From Vulcanimicrobiota bacterium (lineage in GTDB: Bacteria; Vulcanimicrobiota; Vulcanimicrobiia; Vulcanimicrobiales; Vulcanimicrobiaceae): a stretch of DNA of 20,457 bases. The notes under the pieces were generated by a model. It saw only the letters and a program-made list of their open reading frames with translations, was not told where the DNA came from and did not search any database. The DNA is taken from the NCBI GenBank assembly GCA_019245275.1, contig JAFARW010000108.1, positions 1 to 20,457 of the forward strand. Direction: 5' to 3'. Positions 7,861 through 15,743 of the stretch are shown here, piece by piece. The position numbers were made by a program, and so were the translations under genes. Each line of letters opens with the position of its first letter. The first letter of the stretch is position 1.

Positions 7861-8334
7861 GTGGCAGAGCTCGACATCCGGCAGATCATGCAAGTGCTGC
7901 CGCACCGGTATCCGATTCTCTTGATCGATCGCATTCTCGAGCTTGAGCCCGGCAAGCGCGCTGTTGGCTACAAGAACGTGACGAACAACGAGCCGGTTTT
8001 CAGCGGTCACTTTCCCGGTAATCCGCTCCTGCCCGGTGTCTACATGATCGAGGCCCTCGCGCAACTCGCCGGGGCAGTCGTGTTGGAACCGGGCGAGTTC
8101 TCGCGCATGACACCCTATCTCGCCGGCATCGACAAGTTCAAATTCCGGCGGCCCGTCATTCCGGGCGATTGCCTGATGATGGAAACGACGGTGTTGAAAG
8201 TCCGCAAGAAAATCGGCTGGATCAGCGCGGTAGCAAAGGTCGACGGGCAGTTAGCGTGCTCGGGTGAGTTGATGTTCACAATTGTGACCGACGTGCGCCC
8301 CGTCGGCTACGAATCGGCCGTTTTTCACGCTTGA
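7861..8334 (+). CDS. fabZ: FabZ, 3-hydroxyacyl-ACP dehydratase
   Basis: FabZ dehydrates 3-hydroxyacyl-ACP in fatty acid elongation and so competes with LpxA and LpxD for the same acyl donors. The 157-residue hot-dog-fold protein has HRYPILLIDRI (15-25), the catalytic-His motif SGHFPGNPLLPGV with His50, and the catalytic Glu64 in MIEALAQ. The start is GTG 7861, four bases after the lpxC stop. The gene ends TTGA, where the TTG serves as the lpxA start, a 4-bp overlap that should couple FabZ and LpxA translation. Confidence 0.96.
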   Translation: MAELDIRQIMQVLPHRYPILLIDRILELEPGKRAVGYKNVTNNEPVFSGHFPGNPLLPGVYMIEALAQLAGAVVLEPGEFSRMTPYLAGIDKFKFRRPVIPGDCLMMETTVLKVRKKIGWISAVAKVDGQLACSGELMFTIVTDVRPVGYESAVFHA

Positions 8335-9098
8335 TTCATCCGACAGCGATCATCCACCCGAATGCAAAGGTCGACCGCAGCGTTGAAATCGGGCCGTACT
8401 GCTTGGTCGGTGCAAACGTCGAGATCGGGCGCGGCTCGATTCTCCAGGCGCACGTCGTCGTCAACGGCTGGACGACGATCGGTGAGGATTGCCGCATCTA
8501 CCCTTTTGCCACGATCGGCAGCACGTCGCAGGATCGCAAGTATGAGGGTGAACGCGCCTACACAACCGTCGGAAGCCGCACGACGATTCGCGAGTACGTG
8601 AGCGTTCAGCGGGCCACTGGCGAAGGCGAGACGACATCGATCGGCGACGATTGCCTGCTGTTGGCTTATGTCCACATCGCGCACAACTGCCGCCTTGGCA
8701 ACGGCGTGACGATGAGCAACCTTGCGCAGTTGGCGGGGCATGTCACAATCGGCGATTACGCCGGCTTTGGCGGTATCGTCGGCGTACATCAATTCGTGCG
8801 CATCGGAAAATACGCGTTCATCGGCGGCTACACGCGCTTAACGCGCGACGTACCGCCGTTTTTCTTATGCGAGGGAAACCCGGCGCGCGCGTACGGTCTG
8901 AACAGTCCGGGGCTCAAACGCGCCGGCTTCACGAACGACGATATTACCGAGATCAAACGCTTCTACAAGTTGCTTTACGGGTCGAAACTGAAGTTTTCCG
9001 AAGCGCTCGAAGAGATGCAAAACAGCGTCGAAACGCAGGCCGGCCGTGAGCTGATCGCCTTTTTGGAAGCAGATTCCGATCGCGGCATTTTAAAGTAG
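8331..9098 (+). CDS. lpxA: LpxA, UDP-N-acetylglucosamine O-acyltransferase
   Basis: LpxA transfers a 3-hydroxyacyl chain from ACP to the 3-OH of UDP-GlcNAc, the first lipid A step. The 255-residue product begins IHPTAIIHPNA, runs through hexapeptide repeats forming a left-handed beta helix (about 1-185), and has the catalytic segment VHIAHNC with His118 (E. coli His125 by alignment), LAGHVTIGDYAGFGG, VHQFVRIGKYAFIGG and a C-terminal helical part (GLKRAGFTNDDI, then FYKLLYGS). The residue equivalent to the E. coli chain-length residue Gly173 is Gly166. The start is an unusual TTG that overlaps the fabZ stop; translating from it gives the canonical LpxA N-terminus, which decides the start. Confidence 0.97.
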   Translation: MIHPTAIIHPNAKVDRSVEIGPYCLVGANVEIGRGSILQAHVVVNGWTTIGEDCRIYPFATIGSTSQDRKYEGERAYTTVGSRTTIREYVSVQRATGEGETTSIGDDCLLLAYVHIAHNCRLGNGVTMSNLAQLAGHVTIGDYAGFGGIVGVHQFVRIGKYAFIGGYTRLTRDVPPFFLCEGNPARAYGLNSPGLKRAGFTNDDITEIKRFYKLLYGSKLKFSEALEEMQNSVETQAGRELIAFLEADSDRGILK

Positions 9099-9131
9099 GC
9101 CGCTGCCGCATACGGTAAACCGCGCGCGCTG

Positions 9132-10223
9132 ATGCGCTACTTCTTTTCAACGGGCGAAGCATCCGGGGAATTGAGCGCAACGCTTCTGGCCGAAGAGATC
9201 GCGAAGCGCGACCGCGCTGCAGCGTTTTGCGGAATCGGTGCGCAGCGAATGCGTGACTTCGGCTTCGAGCTGTGGGCTTGCAACCGCGGGTGGAGCAGCA
9301 TAACGCCGTTCTCAGTGCTCCCTAAAGTTCCCGGGATGTTCCTAGCGTTGTGGCGTACGACCGCGCGCTTAATGCGCGACCAGCCGGATCGGATCGTGCT
9401 CATCGATTTCGGCGCCTTCAACCTGAGGCTCGCGACCGCGTTGCGACGGCGGGGTTATGGTGGAACACTCATCTATTACTTTCCGCCGGGGGCGTGGTTC
9501 GATAAACCCGAGCAGGCGCGCATCGTTGCGCAAACAACGGCGCCGGTGCCTGCGTTTCGTCACCAATTTGAGTTCTATACTGGCCTCGGACTCAACGCGC
9601 ATTTCTTCGGACATCCGCTCGCGAGCCGGTACCAGACGCGAGAGCTGCGTCCGGCGCCGCCCAGCGATGGAGGTACGGTGGCGCTGCTGCCCGGAAGTCG
9701 CGCGGCCGAGCTGCAGCAACATGTTCCGCTGCTTTTGGATTCGTTAAAGCGCCTGCGCCGTTCACGTCCAAGCGTTAAAGCGTACGCGGTCGCGGCCGAC
9801 GATCGCGCAGAAGAGCTCTTGAGGCGCGCCATTCGAACTAGCGATGCAATCGAGATCATACGCGGCACAAAAGCGGCGCTCGAGAATGCCGACGCGGCTT
9901 GGATCGCATCGGGGACCGCAGTGCTCGAAGCCGCGCTGCTGGGGGTGCCCGCGGTTGCGTTCTACCGTATGAGCGGCGTTGCGTTCCGGGTCGCGCGCCG
10001 TTCTTATCGCGGACGCTATTTCGCGCTTCCCAATCTCATCGCCGAACGGGAGATCGTGCCGGAGTTCTTGCAAGAAGCGGCGCACCCGGAGGCGCTTGTC
10101 GCAGCGATCGATTCGATCTTGAACGATCCGCTTCCGCAATATACTGCCCTTCGCGAGTTGCGCAAAGACATCGGCCCGAGCGATGCGCTGCAGCGTACCG
10201 CCGACTTCGTCGCGAGCGGTTGA
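9132..10223 (+). CDS. lpxB: LpxB, lipid-A-disaccharide synthase
   Basis: LpxB (family GT19) joins UDP-2,3-diacylglucosamine with lipid X to give the disaccharide of lipid A at the inner face of the inner membrane. The 363-residue product has GEASGE at 8-13, a conserved Asp92 in LIDFGAFNLRLA, YYFPPGAWFDKPEQAR (115-130) in place of the proteobacterial YVSPSVWAW, FFGHPLA (158-164), the sugar-nucleotide motif LLPGSRAAEL (185-194), SGTAVLEAALLGVPAV and LPNLIAEREIVPEFLQ (299-314). It is somewhat divergent from E. coli but all landmarks are in order. A 33-bp gap separates it from lpxA, the largest gap within the bamA-to-DUF3084 run. Its TGA shares one base with the next ATG. Confidence 0.93.
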   Translation: MRYFFSTGEASGELSATLLAEEIAKRDRAAAFCGIGAQRMRDFGFELWACNRGWSSITPFSVLPKVPGMFLALWRTTARLMRDQPDRIVLIDFGAFNLRLATALRRRGYGGTLIYYFPPGAWFDKPEQARIVAQTTAPVPAFRHQFEFYTGLGLNAHFFGHPLASRYQTRELRPAPPSDGGTVALLPGSRAAELQQHVPLLLDSLKRLRRSRPSVKAYAVAADDRAEELLRRAIRTSDAIEIIRGTKAALENADAAWIASGTAVLEAALLGVPAVAFYRMSGVAFRVARRSYRGRYFALPNLIAEREIVPEFLQEAAHPEALVAAIDSILNDPLPQYTALRELRKDIGPSDALQRTADFVASG

Positions 10224-10957
10224 TGCGGATCTACCACACGTCTGATCTTCACGACCACCGCGATTTCGCGGACCCGCTGATCGCACGGCGGCAAGCCGCT
10301 CCCGGCTGGTACTTCGATTGCGGCGATTCCTTGCGCGGTAGCCAAACCGTTTACTTTTCCGACGAGCCAATCCAGCGCGCGCTTATCCGTGCCGGGTGCG
10401 ATGCGCAAGCGATCGGGAATCGCGAATTTCATTATCTGTTCGGTGCGCTGGACGCGCGCGCCAAACGTGCGCGCCACCCGCTCATTTGTTCGAATCTCAC
10501 CGACGTGCGCGGTCGCCAACTGCCTTTCGCAGATCACTTGCGCCTTTCGAACGAACATGGATCGGTCTACGTTGCCGCGCTACTCGTTATGCAATACCCG
10601 ACGGGCAGTCTTTGGGAGCGCGTCTTCGGCTGGCGCTTTTTGGATCCGGAGGCCGTCATTGCGCGGCATGCGAGCGCCGTGCGCGACGACGAGTACTTCG
10701 TCGTGCTTTCGCATCTGGGTCTGCAGCGCGATCAACAGCTCGCGGCCGCGGCGCAGCGCATCGATCTGCTGTTGGGAGGACACAGCCACGATACGCTTGC
10801 GCAGCCGCGCGTCGTCGGGCGCGTTCCGATCGTGCACGCCGGCCCATACGGCCGCTTTGCATCAGTCACCGAATTGCACCGCGATGATCGAGGGCGCGCG
10901 CGGGTTTCGGACTTCGAACTAGCGCCGCTGATTGCCGGCCCGAAACACGGTGTGTGA
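10223..10957 (+). CDS. calcineurin-like metallophosphoesterase, candidate UDP-diacylglucosamine hydrolase
   Basis: A 244-residue single-domain phosphoesterase. Metal-binding motifs are complete: Asp8 and His10 (HTSDLHDH), Asp35 (CGDSLRGS), Asn66 (IGNREF), His164 (LSHLG), His187 and His189 (GGHSHD). The overall pattern, including the late VHAGPYGRF, resembles the catalytic domain of 5'-nucleotidases such as UshA, but there is no signal peptide and no C-terminal nucleotide-binding domain, so it should act in the cytosol. The usual GNHE is GNRE here; LpxH also has Arg at this place (GNRD). It lies between lpxB and an lpxB-related gene with TGATG overlaps on both sides, so a role as the LpxH/LpxI/LpxG-equivalent step is a reasonable inference, not shown. 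The ATG at 10223 is chosen over much longer upstream readings inside lpxB because the HTSDLH motif starts at once. Confidence 0.88.
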   Translation: MRIYHTSDLHDHRDFADPLIARRQAAPGWYFDCGDSLRGSQTVYFSDEPIQRALIRAGCDAQAIGNREFHYLFGALDARAKRARHPLICSNLTDVRGRQLPFADHLRLSNEHGSVYVAALLVMQYPTGSLWERVFGWRFLDPEAVIARHASAVRDDEYFVVLSHLGLQRDQQLAAAAQRIDLLLGGHSHDTLAQPRVVGRVPIVHAGPYGRFASVTELHRDDRGRARVSDFELAPLIAGPKHGV

Positions 10958-12114
10958 TGCCACGGTTTCTTTTCGTCACGAACGGTCATGGCGAACAAGC
11001 GATCGCAGGTCGCATCGCCGATGAGCTCCATCGGCTGGGCCAATTTGAGATCGATCACCTTTCGCTCGTCGGAGACCACCTGCGCGCCGGCGGTATCCTT
11101 CGCCCGGTCGGGCCCGCTCGCACCTTGCCGAGCGGAGGATTGGTTGCGATGGGAAACGTCCGCAACTTGATGCGCGATCTGCGCGGCGGATTGCTCTCGC
11201 ACTCGCTGGCTCAACTGCGTTTTTTGGGGAGCGTGAAACAGCATTACGAAGTGGCCGTCGCGGTGGGCGACATCTTCGCGTACGTGATGGCGCGGCGCGC
11301 TGCGGCGTCGCGGACGGCTTTTGTGGGAACCGCAAAAAGTGTCCATGTCGCTCGTTATGGTCCCTTTGAGGTTCGCCTGCTACGGTCAGCGGATGCGATC
11401 TTCGTACGCGATGAGCCGACGGCTCGCGACCTGCAAGCTCGCGGCATTGAAGCGAGCGCTCCGGGAAATGTGATCGTCGACCTCTTCGAAGAGGCATCCG
11501 GCGACGATGCTCCGGCCCTCGCCGGTAAGCAGATCGCGATCTTTCCCGGCAGCCGCGCAAGCGCGTACGCGGACGCAGTCTTTGCATGTGCGATCGTTCG
11601 CGCACTCGCAGTGAAGATGCCGGCGATCGAAGCTGCGATTTCGATCGCACCGGGCCTCGTTCCGCAGCGTTTTGCGCAGGTGCTGCGCGAAGACGGCTGG
11701 GATGTGGCGCCCGTGGATGTGCCGTCTACGCCTTTCGTGCTACGCCTGCGTGAAAGGCCGCTGATCACGGCATGGAGCGGCTCGCTCGGTGCGATGCTGA
11801 AAGATGCGGTCGTCGTGTTGGGCCAAGCCGGTACTGCCAACGAAGCCGCGGCGGCGCGCGGAATCCCGATCGCAGCCTTCGAACGAACGGCCGCCTCGGC
11901 GACATCTTGGTACCGAGAGCGACAGCGCGGCTTACTTAACGGAGCGCTGACTCTGTTGCGCGGTTCAGCAGATTCGTCTGCGGACCAACTCGCAAATCTG
12001 ATCGCCGACGGCGAGCGACGGCAGAAGATGGCGGCAATTGGTCGCGAGCGCATGGGGTCCGCCGGAGGGGCGCGCGCGATCGCGTTGCGGCTCGAAGCGA
12101 TGGCACGATGTTGA
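10957..12114 (+). CDS. lipid-A-disaccharide synthase-related protein (LpxB-like)
   Basis: A 385-residue GT-B-like protein matching what I know as the lipid-A-disaccharide-synthase-related family of cyanobacteria and relatives. Seen: TNGHGEQAIAGRIADEL at the N-terminus (the NGHGE motif), MGNVRNLMRDL, a central FVGTAKS, the sugar-nucleotide type motif FPGSR at 196-200, and GQAGTANEAAAARGIP at 289-304 as the likely UDP-binding segment. It lacks the LpxB acceptor motifs of the gene two places upstream, so it is probably not a second true LpxB; the substrate is unknown. It may use a UDP-sugar in envelope glycolipid synthesis. The ATG at 10957 shares one base with the previous stop; GTG 10954 is an in-frame alternative. 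Confidence 0.8.
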   Translation: MPRFLFVTNGHGEQAIAGRIADELHRLGQFEIDHLSLVGDHLRAGGILRPVGPARTLPSGGLVAMGNVRNLMRDLRGGLLSHSLAQLRFLGSVKQHYEVAVAVGDIFAYVMARRAAASRTAFVGTAKSVHVARYGPFEVRLLRSADAIFVRDEPTARDLQARGIEASAPGNVIVDLFEEASGDDAPALAGKQIAIFPGSRASAYADAVFACAIVRALAVKMPAIEAAISIAPGLVPQRFAQVLREDGWDVAPVDVPSTPFVLRLRERPLITAWSGSLGAMLKDAVVVLGQAGTANEAAAARGIPIAAFERTAASATSWYRERQRGLLNGALTLLRGSADSSADQLANLIADGERRQKMAAIGRERMGSAGGARAIALRLEAMARC

Positions 12115-13307
12115 TGCGTGCGCTTCCCGGAGTCGCGGGCCTGATGTTTTTCATCATCCCGCTCTTCCCGCCATTCATTACTTTGACGAGCGTTTCGGTG
12201 CCCGGGGTATCGTTGATTCCCGCGCCGCTTGCGATCGCGTTGTTGGTGTTGATGGCGGTGATCGCGATCTACGGTGTCATCTTGAATCTGACCGAACCCG
12301 GCGACGAGGTTCCAACGCTCGGACCGCTGCTGCTGTGGCTTGCCGCCGCAGTTTTGAGCGCGGCGCTCGGCTTCGATCCGGCGGCGGGCGCGATCTTCCT
12401 AGCGATCTTTGGATTCGGAATAGTCTGGCACGTGTCGGTCATGCGCTACTACGCGCGGCCCGGATTCGCGGCAGCGATCTACCACGCGTTCTTGCTGTCC
12501 GGAATTCTCGCATCGCTGGCTGCGCTGCTAATGCTGGTCACTCAAACGCCGTCATCGCAGTACGCGATTGGGCACGGGCGTGCAATCGGAACATTCATTC
12601 TGCCGGGCGAGCTGGCCGGTTATCTCATTATCTATCTGCTGCTCGCGTTTGCCGTCGCGCGCACGGCACGCAGCCGGACGCTGCGTTGGCTTGCCGTGTT
12701 TGGTTTACTTTGTGGAACGCCGGCGTTTCTATTGACGTTCTCTCGAGCCGGTGAGGTCGGTCTTGCAGCGGCGATCGCGGGCTTCGTCTTTGCGCAACTC
12801 CGGCGCTTCCGCTTGCGAACTGCGGCGGCGATCGTCGTCGTCGCGGTCATCGCGATCGGCTTCGTCTTCAACTCGCACCATAATCCGTCTGAGAACTACA
12901 CCCGCCTTTCGATTTGGCAAGCGGGCCTTGGGATCGTGCAACGTTTTCCGTTTACCGGCGTAGGACCATTTGTGTTTGCGAAGATCTACCCGCTCGTACG
13001 CCTGCCCGATGGCGAGTCCACGGCGTTCCACGCGCATAGCTTCCTCTTGACAACCGCGGCAGAGACCGGCATCCTCGGCGTCGCCGCGGCGCTCTATGCG
13101 TGGTGGCAGTTTGTGCTGATCCTTCGCAGTCGTTTGCGGACCGCGAGCGCGCCCAACGCGCTGCTCGCATCGGCAGTGGCCGCGGGCTTACTTGGAACCT
13201 GGGTACAGGGACTGATCGACACCGTCAGCGTCGTGATCTTCGGCTTATGGTTGCCGTTCATGGCAGTTGCGCTGTCATGCGCCCGATATGGATTGGCCGA
13301 AGCATGA
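12108..13307 (+). CDS. O-antigen ligase/polymerase-like membrane protein (Wzy_C superfamily)
   Basis: A 399-residue polytopic membrane protein with about ten hydrophobic segments. WaaL ligases join O-antigen to lipid A-core at the periplasmic face of the inner membrane, and Wzy proteins polymerise repeat units; both share this fold. Diagnostic stretches: AIGTFILPGELAGYL (159-173), LTFSRAGEVG (209-218), then a large periplasmic loop with RLSIWQAGLGIVQRFPFTG (266-284), GVGPFVF and the HAHS motif at 308-311, followed by AAETGILG. Sequence alone cannot separate ligase from polymerase, nor exclude a bactoprenol-linked glycan other than O-antigen. It begins inside the end of the LpxB-related gene (ATG 12108; alternative ATG 12114 sharing one base with that stop) and its stop overlaps the next start by 4 bp. 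Confidence 0.85.
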   Translation: MLMRALPGVAGLMFFIIPLFPPFITLTSVSVPGVSLIPAPLAIALLVLMAVIAIYGVILNLTEPGDEVPTLGPLLLWLAAAVLSAALGFDPAAGAIFLAIFGFGIVWHVSVMRYYARPGFAAAIYHAFLLSGILASLAALLMLVTQTPSSQYAIGHGRAIGTFILPGELAGYLIIYLLLAFAVARTARSRTLRWLAVFGLLCGTPAFLLTFSRAGEVGLAAAIAGFVFAQLRRFRLRTAAAIVVVAVIAIGFVFNSHHNPSENYTRLSIWQAGLGIVQRFPFTGVGPFVFAKIYPLVRLPDGESTAFHAHSFLLTTAAETGILGVAAALYAWWQFVLILRSRLRTASAPNALLASAVAAGLLGTWVQGLIDTVSVVIFGLWLPFMAVALSCARYGLAEA

Positions 13308-13858
13308 AAAACGCGCTTGCGCTCTCGGCTCTGTACGCGCTCACCTTGAGCGCATGCGCTTCGCAGAATGCCGCGCAAACCAATCAAGCCACGCCGATCG
13401 CGCAGCCGTCACCGACCGCCAGCGCATTTCCAAGGCTTCACATTCAGAGCCGCGGCAGCGCGTCGCAACCTGTCAGCATCGTCCAACAAATCGGCAACCG
13501 CAGAGTCTACGAACTGTTTGCGCGCTCGAGTGATTCGACTCTGCAGTCGCAGACGAACTCGAAAGGCGTCTTCCGGCAGACCCGAGTGAAATTCTACAGC
13601 CCGGACGGCTCCTCGCTGACCGGCGCTGCGCCGCTCGCGACGATTGATACAGCAGCCGAGACAGTCACACTGCAGGGCGGCGTCCATGCGAAGAGTTCGG
13701 ACGGGGTCATTCTCGACTGCGATCAACTGCAGTATGAGCGTAGGACGGGCCAATTGATCGGGACCGGAAACGTACACGTCGTCAATCCGTCGGGCGAGGC
13801 ACTGACCGGCGGCAGTTTTCGCAGCGACCTGCGCCTTTCGCACGTGCACGTCGAATGA
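13304..13858 (+). CDS. lptC: LptC-like lipoprotein of the LPS export system
   Basis: LptC links the LptB2FG transporter to the periplasmic LptA bridge. This 184-residue protein starts with a lipoprotein signal peptide (lipobox LSAC, Cys18), whereas E. coli LptC keeps an N-terminal membrane helix. After a Thr/Pro/Ser/Ala linker (about 25-50) it has the beta-rich LptC/LptA-type pattern: TIDTAAETVTLQGGVHAKSSD, LDCDQLQYERRTGQLIGTG, NVHVVNPSGEALTGGSFRSD. The family is weakly conserved, so the call rests on this pattern plus position directly before lptB with an ATGATG overlap. The start at 13304 overlaps the previous TGA (ATGA) and gives the signal peptide; longer in-frame readings from inside the upstream gene are rejected. 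Confidence 0.82.
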   Translation: MKNALALSALYALTLSACASQNAAQTNQATPIAQPSPTASAFPRLHIQSRGSASQPVSIVQQIGNRRVYELFARSSDSTLQSQTNSKGVFRQTRVKFYSPDGSSLTGAAPLATIDTAAETVTLQGGVHAKSSDGVILDCDQLQYERRTGQLIGTGNVHVVNPSGEALTGGSFRSDLRLSHVHVE

Positions 13859-14604
13859 TGACGCAATCATCGCGCAGCATCGAGATGCGCAATCTGACCA
13901 AACGTTACGGCGAACGCACCGTCGTGGACAACGTTAACGCCGACGTTTCCGTTGGCGAAATCGTTGGGCTGCTCGGACCAAATGGCGCGGGGAAGACGAC
14001 GACATTTTATATCGTTGTCGGCCTCATCCGTCCCGACGGTGGACGTGTGCTGCTGCGCAATGGAGCGGAGGAAGTTGACTTGAGTGGTGCGCCGATGCAT
14101 TGGCGCGCGCGCCGCGGCATCGGCTATCTCTCGCAGGAAAATTCGATCTTCCGCAAGCTTTCCGTCGGCGACAATATTCGCCTGATCTGGGAGATGAACA
14201 ACATACCGCCGGAAGAGCAAGAACGGCGGCTCCCTGCGCTTTTGGAAGAGTTCGGTCTGCTGCGCTTCATCGATTCGCGTGGCGATAGCCTCTCAGGGGG
14301 CGAACGCCGCCGCGTTGAGATCGCGCGCGCGATTGCAACGGATCCAGCTTTTCTCTTGCTCGACGAGCCGTTCACGGGTATCGATCCGATCGCCGTTGCG
14401 GACATTCAAGCGATGATCCGGCAGCTCAAGGAACGCGGGCTCGGCATCTTGATAACGGATCACCAAGTGCGCGAAACGCTCGCGATTGTCGATCGCGCTT
14501 ACATTCTCAACGAAGGGCGGATCGAAGTATCGGGTACGGCGCAGGAAGTTCTCGATAGTCCGATCGCTCGCAAGTTCTATCTCGGCGAAGCGTTCCGTCT
14601 GTGA
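13855..14604 (+). CDS. lptB: LptB, LPS export ABC transporter ATP-binding protein
   Basis: LptB hydrolyses ATP on the cytosolic side to drive LPS extraction by LptF/LptG. The 249-residue product has Walker A GPNGAGKT (41-48), Q-loop Gln94 in LSQENSIFRKLSV, signature LSGGE (146-150) followed by RRRVEIARAIA, Walker B LLLDE (167-171) and switch His203 in ITDHQVRETL. The run LLLDEPFTGIDPIAVADIQ and the RETL after the H-loop are typical of LptB rather than of other ABC ATPases. Its ATG overlaps the lptC stop by 4 bp (a second ATG lies three bases on) and its TGA lies inside the GTG start of the permease gene. Confidence 0.96.
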   Translation: MMTQSSRSIEMRNLTKRYGERTVVDNVNADVSVGEIVGLLGPNGAGKTTTFYIVVGLIRPDGGRVLLRNGAEEVDLSGAPMHWRARRGIGYLSQENSIFRKLSVGDNIRLIWEMNNIPPEEQERRLPALLEEFGLLRFIDSRGDSLSGGERRRVEIARAIATDPAFLLLDEPFTGIDPIAVADIQAMIRQLKERGLGILITDHQVRETLAIVDRAYILNEGRIEVSGTAQEVLDSPIARKFYLGEAFRL

Positions 14605-15743
14605 GCCGCGCTGCAGTCATCGCGCAGCGGCCGGCGTTGCGCTTACACTTGCTGATCTTGGATCGGTACATGCTAGCGGAGCTCGCGGCGCCATTTCTTT
14701 TTGGGCTGTCCGCATTCACGCTGATCTTCGCCGCCGCTAACATCTTGAACATCGGCAAGCTCGTCTCAAATGATCATGCGCCGCTTTGGGCTGCGATCAA
14801 AGTCTTCTGGTGGTCGCTACCGAGCACGATCGTACTCGTGATTCCGATGGCGCTGTTGCTTGGCACGTTGCTGGCAATGCAACGGCTTTCCGGAGAGAGC
14901 GAGATTACCGCGATGAAGGCGGGCGGAATCGCGTTGATGCGCATCGCCGCGCCCTTTCTCATTGCGGGGCTCGTGATGTCTTTCATCATGCTCTTTCTTC
15001 AGGAAGAAGTCGTGCCGTTCGCTCAAGATCAGGAGTCGTATCTCGTCAACGAAGTGATCAATAGCTCCAGCGCCTTCGGTCGCGATCTGACCGTGCATGC
15101 GCCGCTGCCGGGCGGGGGACAGCAAGTGACGGTTGCGACCGCCTACGAGCCGCATTCACAGGCCCTTTTGAACGTGACGTTGATTCAATACAATCGTCAG
15201 AATCAGCCGACGCAGGTCGTCTTTGCGAACCGAGCCCGGTTCGAAGCGCAGCGGTGGCTGCTCGACGGCGTGACCACGTATCGCTTTGACGCAAACGGAA
15301 CGACATACCTCGAGCATGCCGCAACGACGGAGGTCGAGATCGGACAGACGCCCACAGAGATCGTCAAACGGATTACGCATGGCGATCCGGAGCAGATGAG
15401 CCGCGCGCAGATTCTCGACCTAATCCGCTCTGGGCAACTGAGTTTTGCGGACCTGCGTAAGTACACCGAAGCCTACCAGGAGAAGCTCGCGCGGCCATTT
15501 GCCTGCTTCGTCTTCACACTAATCGCCTTGCCGTTCGGCCTGCGCGCCACGCGCGGCGGCGGCAGTACGAGCCTCGGATTCGGAATGGCGGTTGCGATCG
15601 TCTTTGTCTACTATATCGTTGCGACGTTCTTCTCATATGTCGGCGATGCGGTGCTCCTTCTCGCACCGATCGCCGCATGGGTGCCGAACTTGATCTTCAC
15701 CTATCTTGGAATTCGGCGCTTGCTTAAGGTGGCGGCAGCGTAA
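14601..15743 (+). CDS. LptF/LptG family LPS export permease (YjgP/YjgQ)
   Basis: A 380-residue permease with the family layout: three N-terminal membrane helices (about 29-50, 74-94, 111-134), a periplasmic beta-jellyroll domain (about 140-290) and three C-terminal helices (about 300-315, 325-347, 352-372). Family landmarks are QRLSGESEITAMKAGGI after helix 2, the QEEVVPFA segment after helix 3 and KLARPFACFVFTLIALPFG at helix 4. In E. coli LptF and LptG form a heterodimer from adjacent genes; only one such gene is present here, so it could act as a homodimer or pair with a product encoded elsewhere. The GTG start overlaps the lptB stop by 4 bp, and its TAA shares one base with the following ATG. 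Confidence 0.94.
   Translation: MSRAAVIAQRPALRLHLLILDRYMLAELAAPFLFGLSAFTLIFAAANILNIGKLVSNDHAPLWAAIKVFWWSLPSTIVLVIPMALLLGTLLAMQRLSGESEITAMKAGGIALMRIAAPFLIAGLVMSFIMLFLQEEVVPFAQDQESYLVNEVINSSSAFGRDLTVHAPLPGGGQQVTVATAYEPHSQALLNVTLIQYNRQNQPTQVVFANRARFEAQRWLLDGVTTYRFDANGTTYLEHAATTEVEIGQTPTEIVKRITHGDPEQMSRAQILDLIRSGQLSFADLRKYTEAYQEKLARPFACFVFTLIALPFGLRATRGGGSTSLGFGMAVAIVFVYYIVATFFSYVGDAVLLLAPIAAWVPNLIFTYLGIRRLLKVAAA

Noticed and set aside
7854..7863. Possible LpxC-FabZ fusion as in some phyla
   Set aside because: A TAG stop and a 4-bp gap separate the frames and both proteins are complete.
9899..10222. 108-codon upstream extension of the phosphoesterase frame inside lpxB
   Set aside because: The region codes for conserved LpxB in another frame, and the phosphoesterase motif HTSDLH begins right at ATG 10223.
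13100..13303. Upstream extension of the LptC-like gene inside the ligase gene
   Set aside because: It would hide the lipoprotein signal peptide; ATG 13304 forms a typical ATGA overlap.
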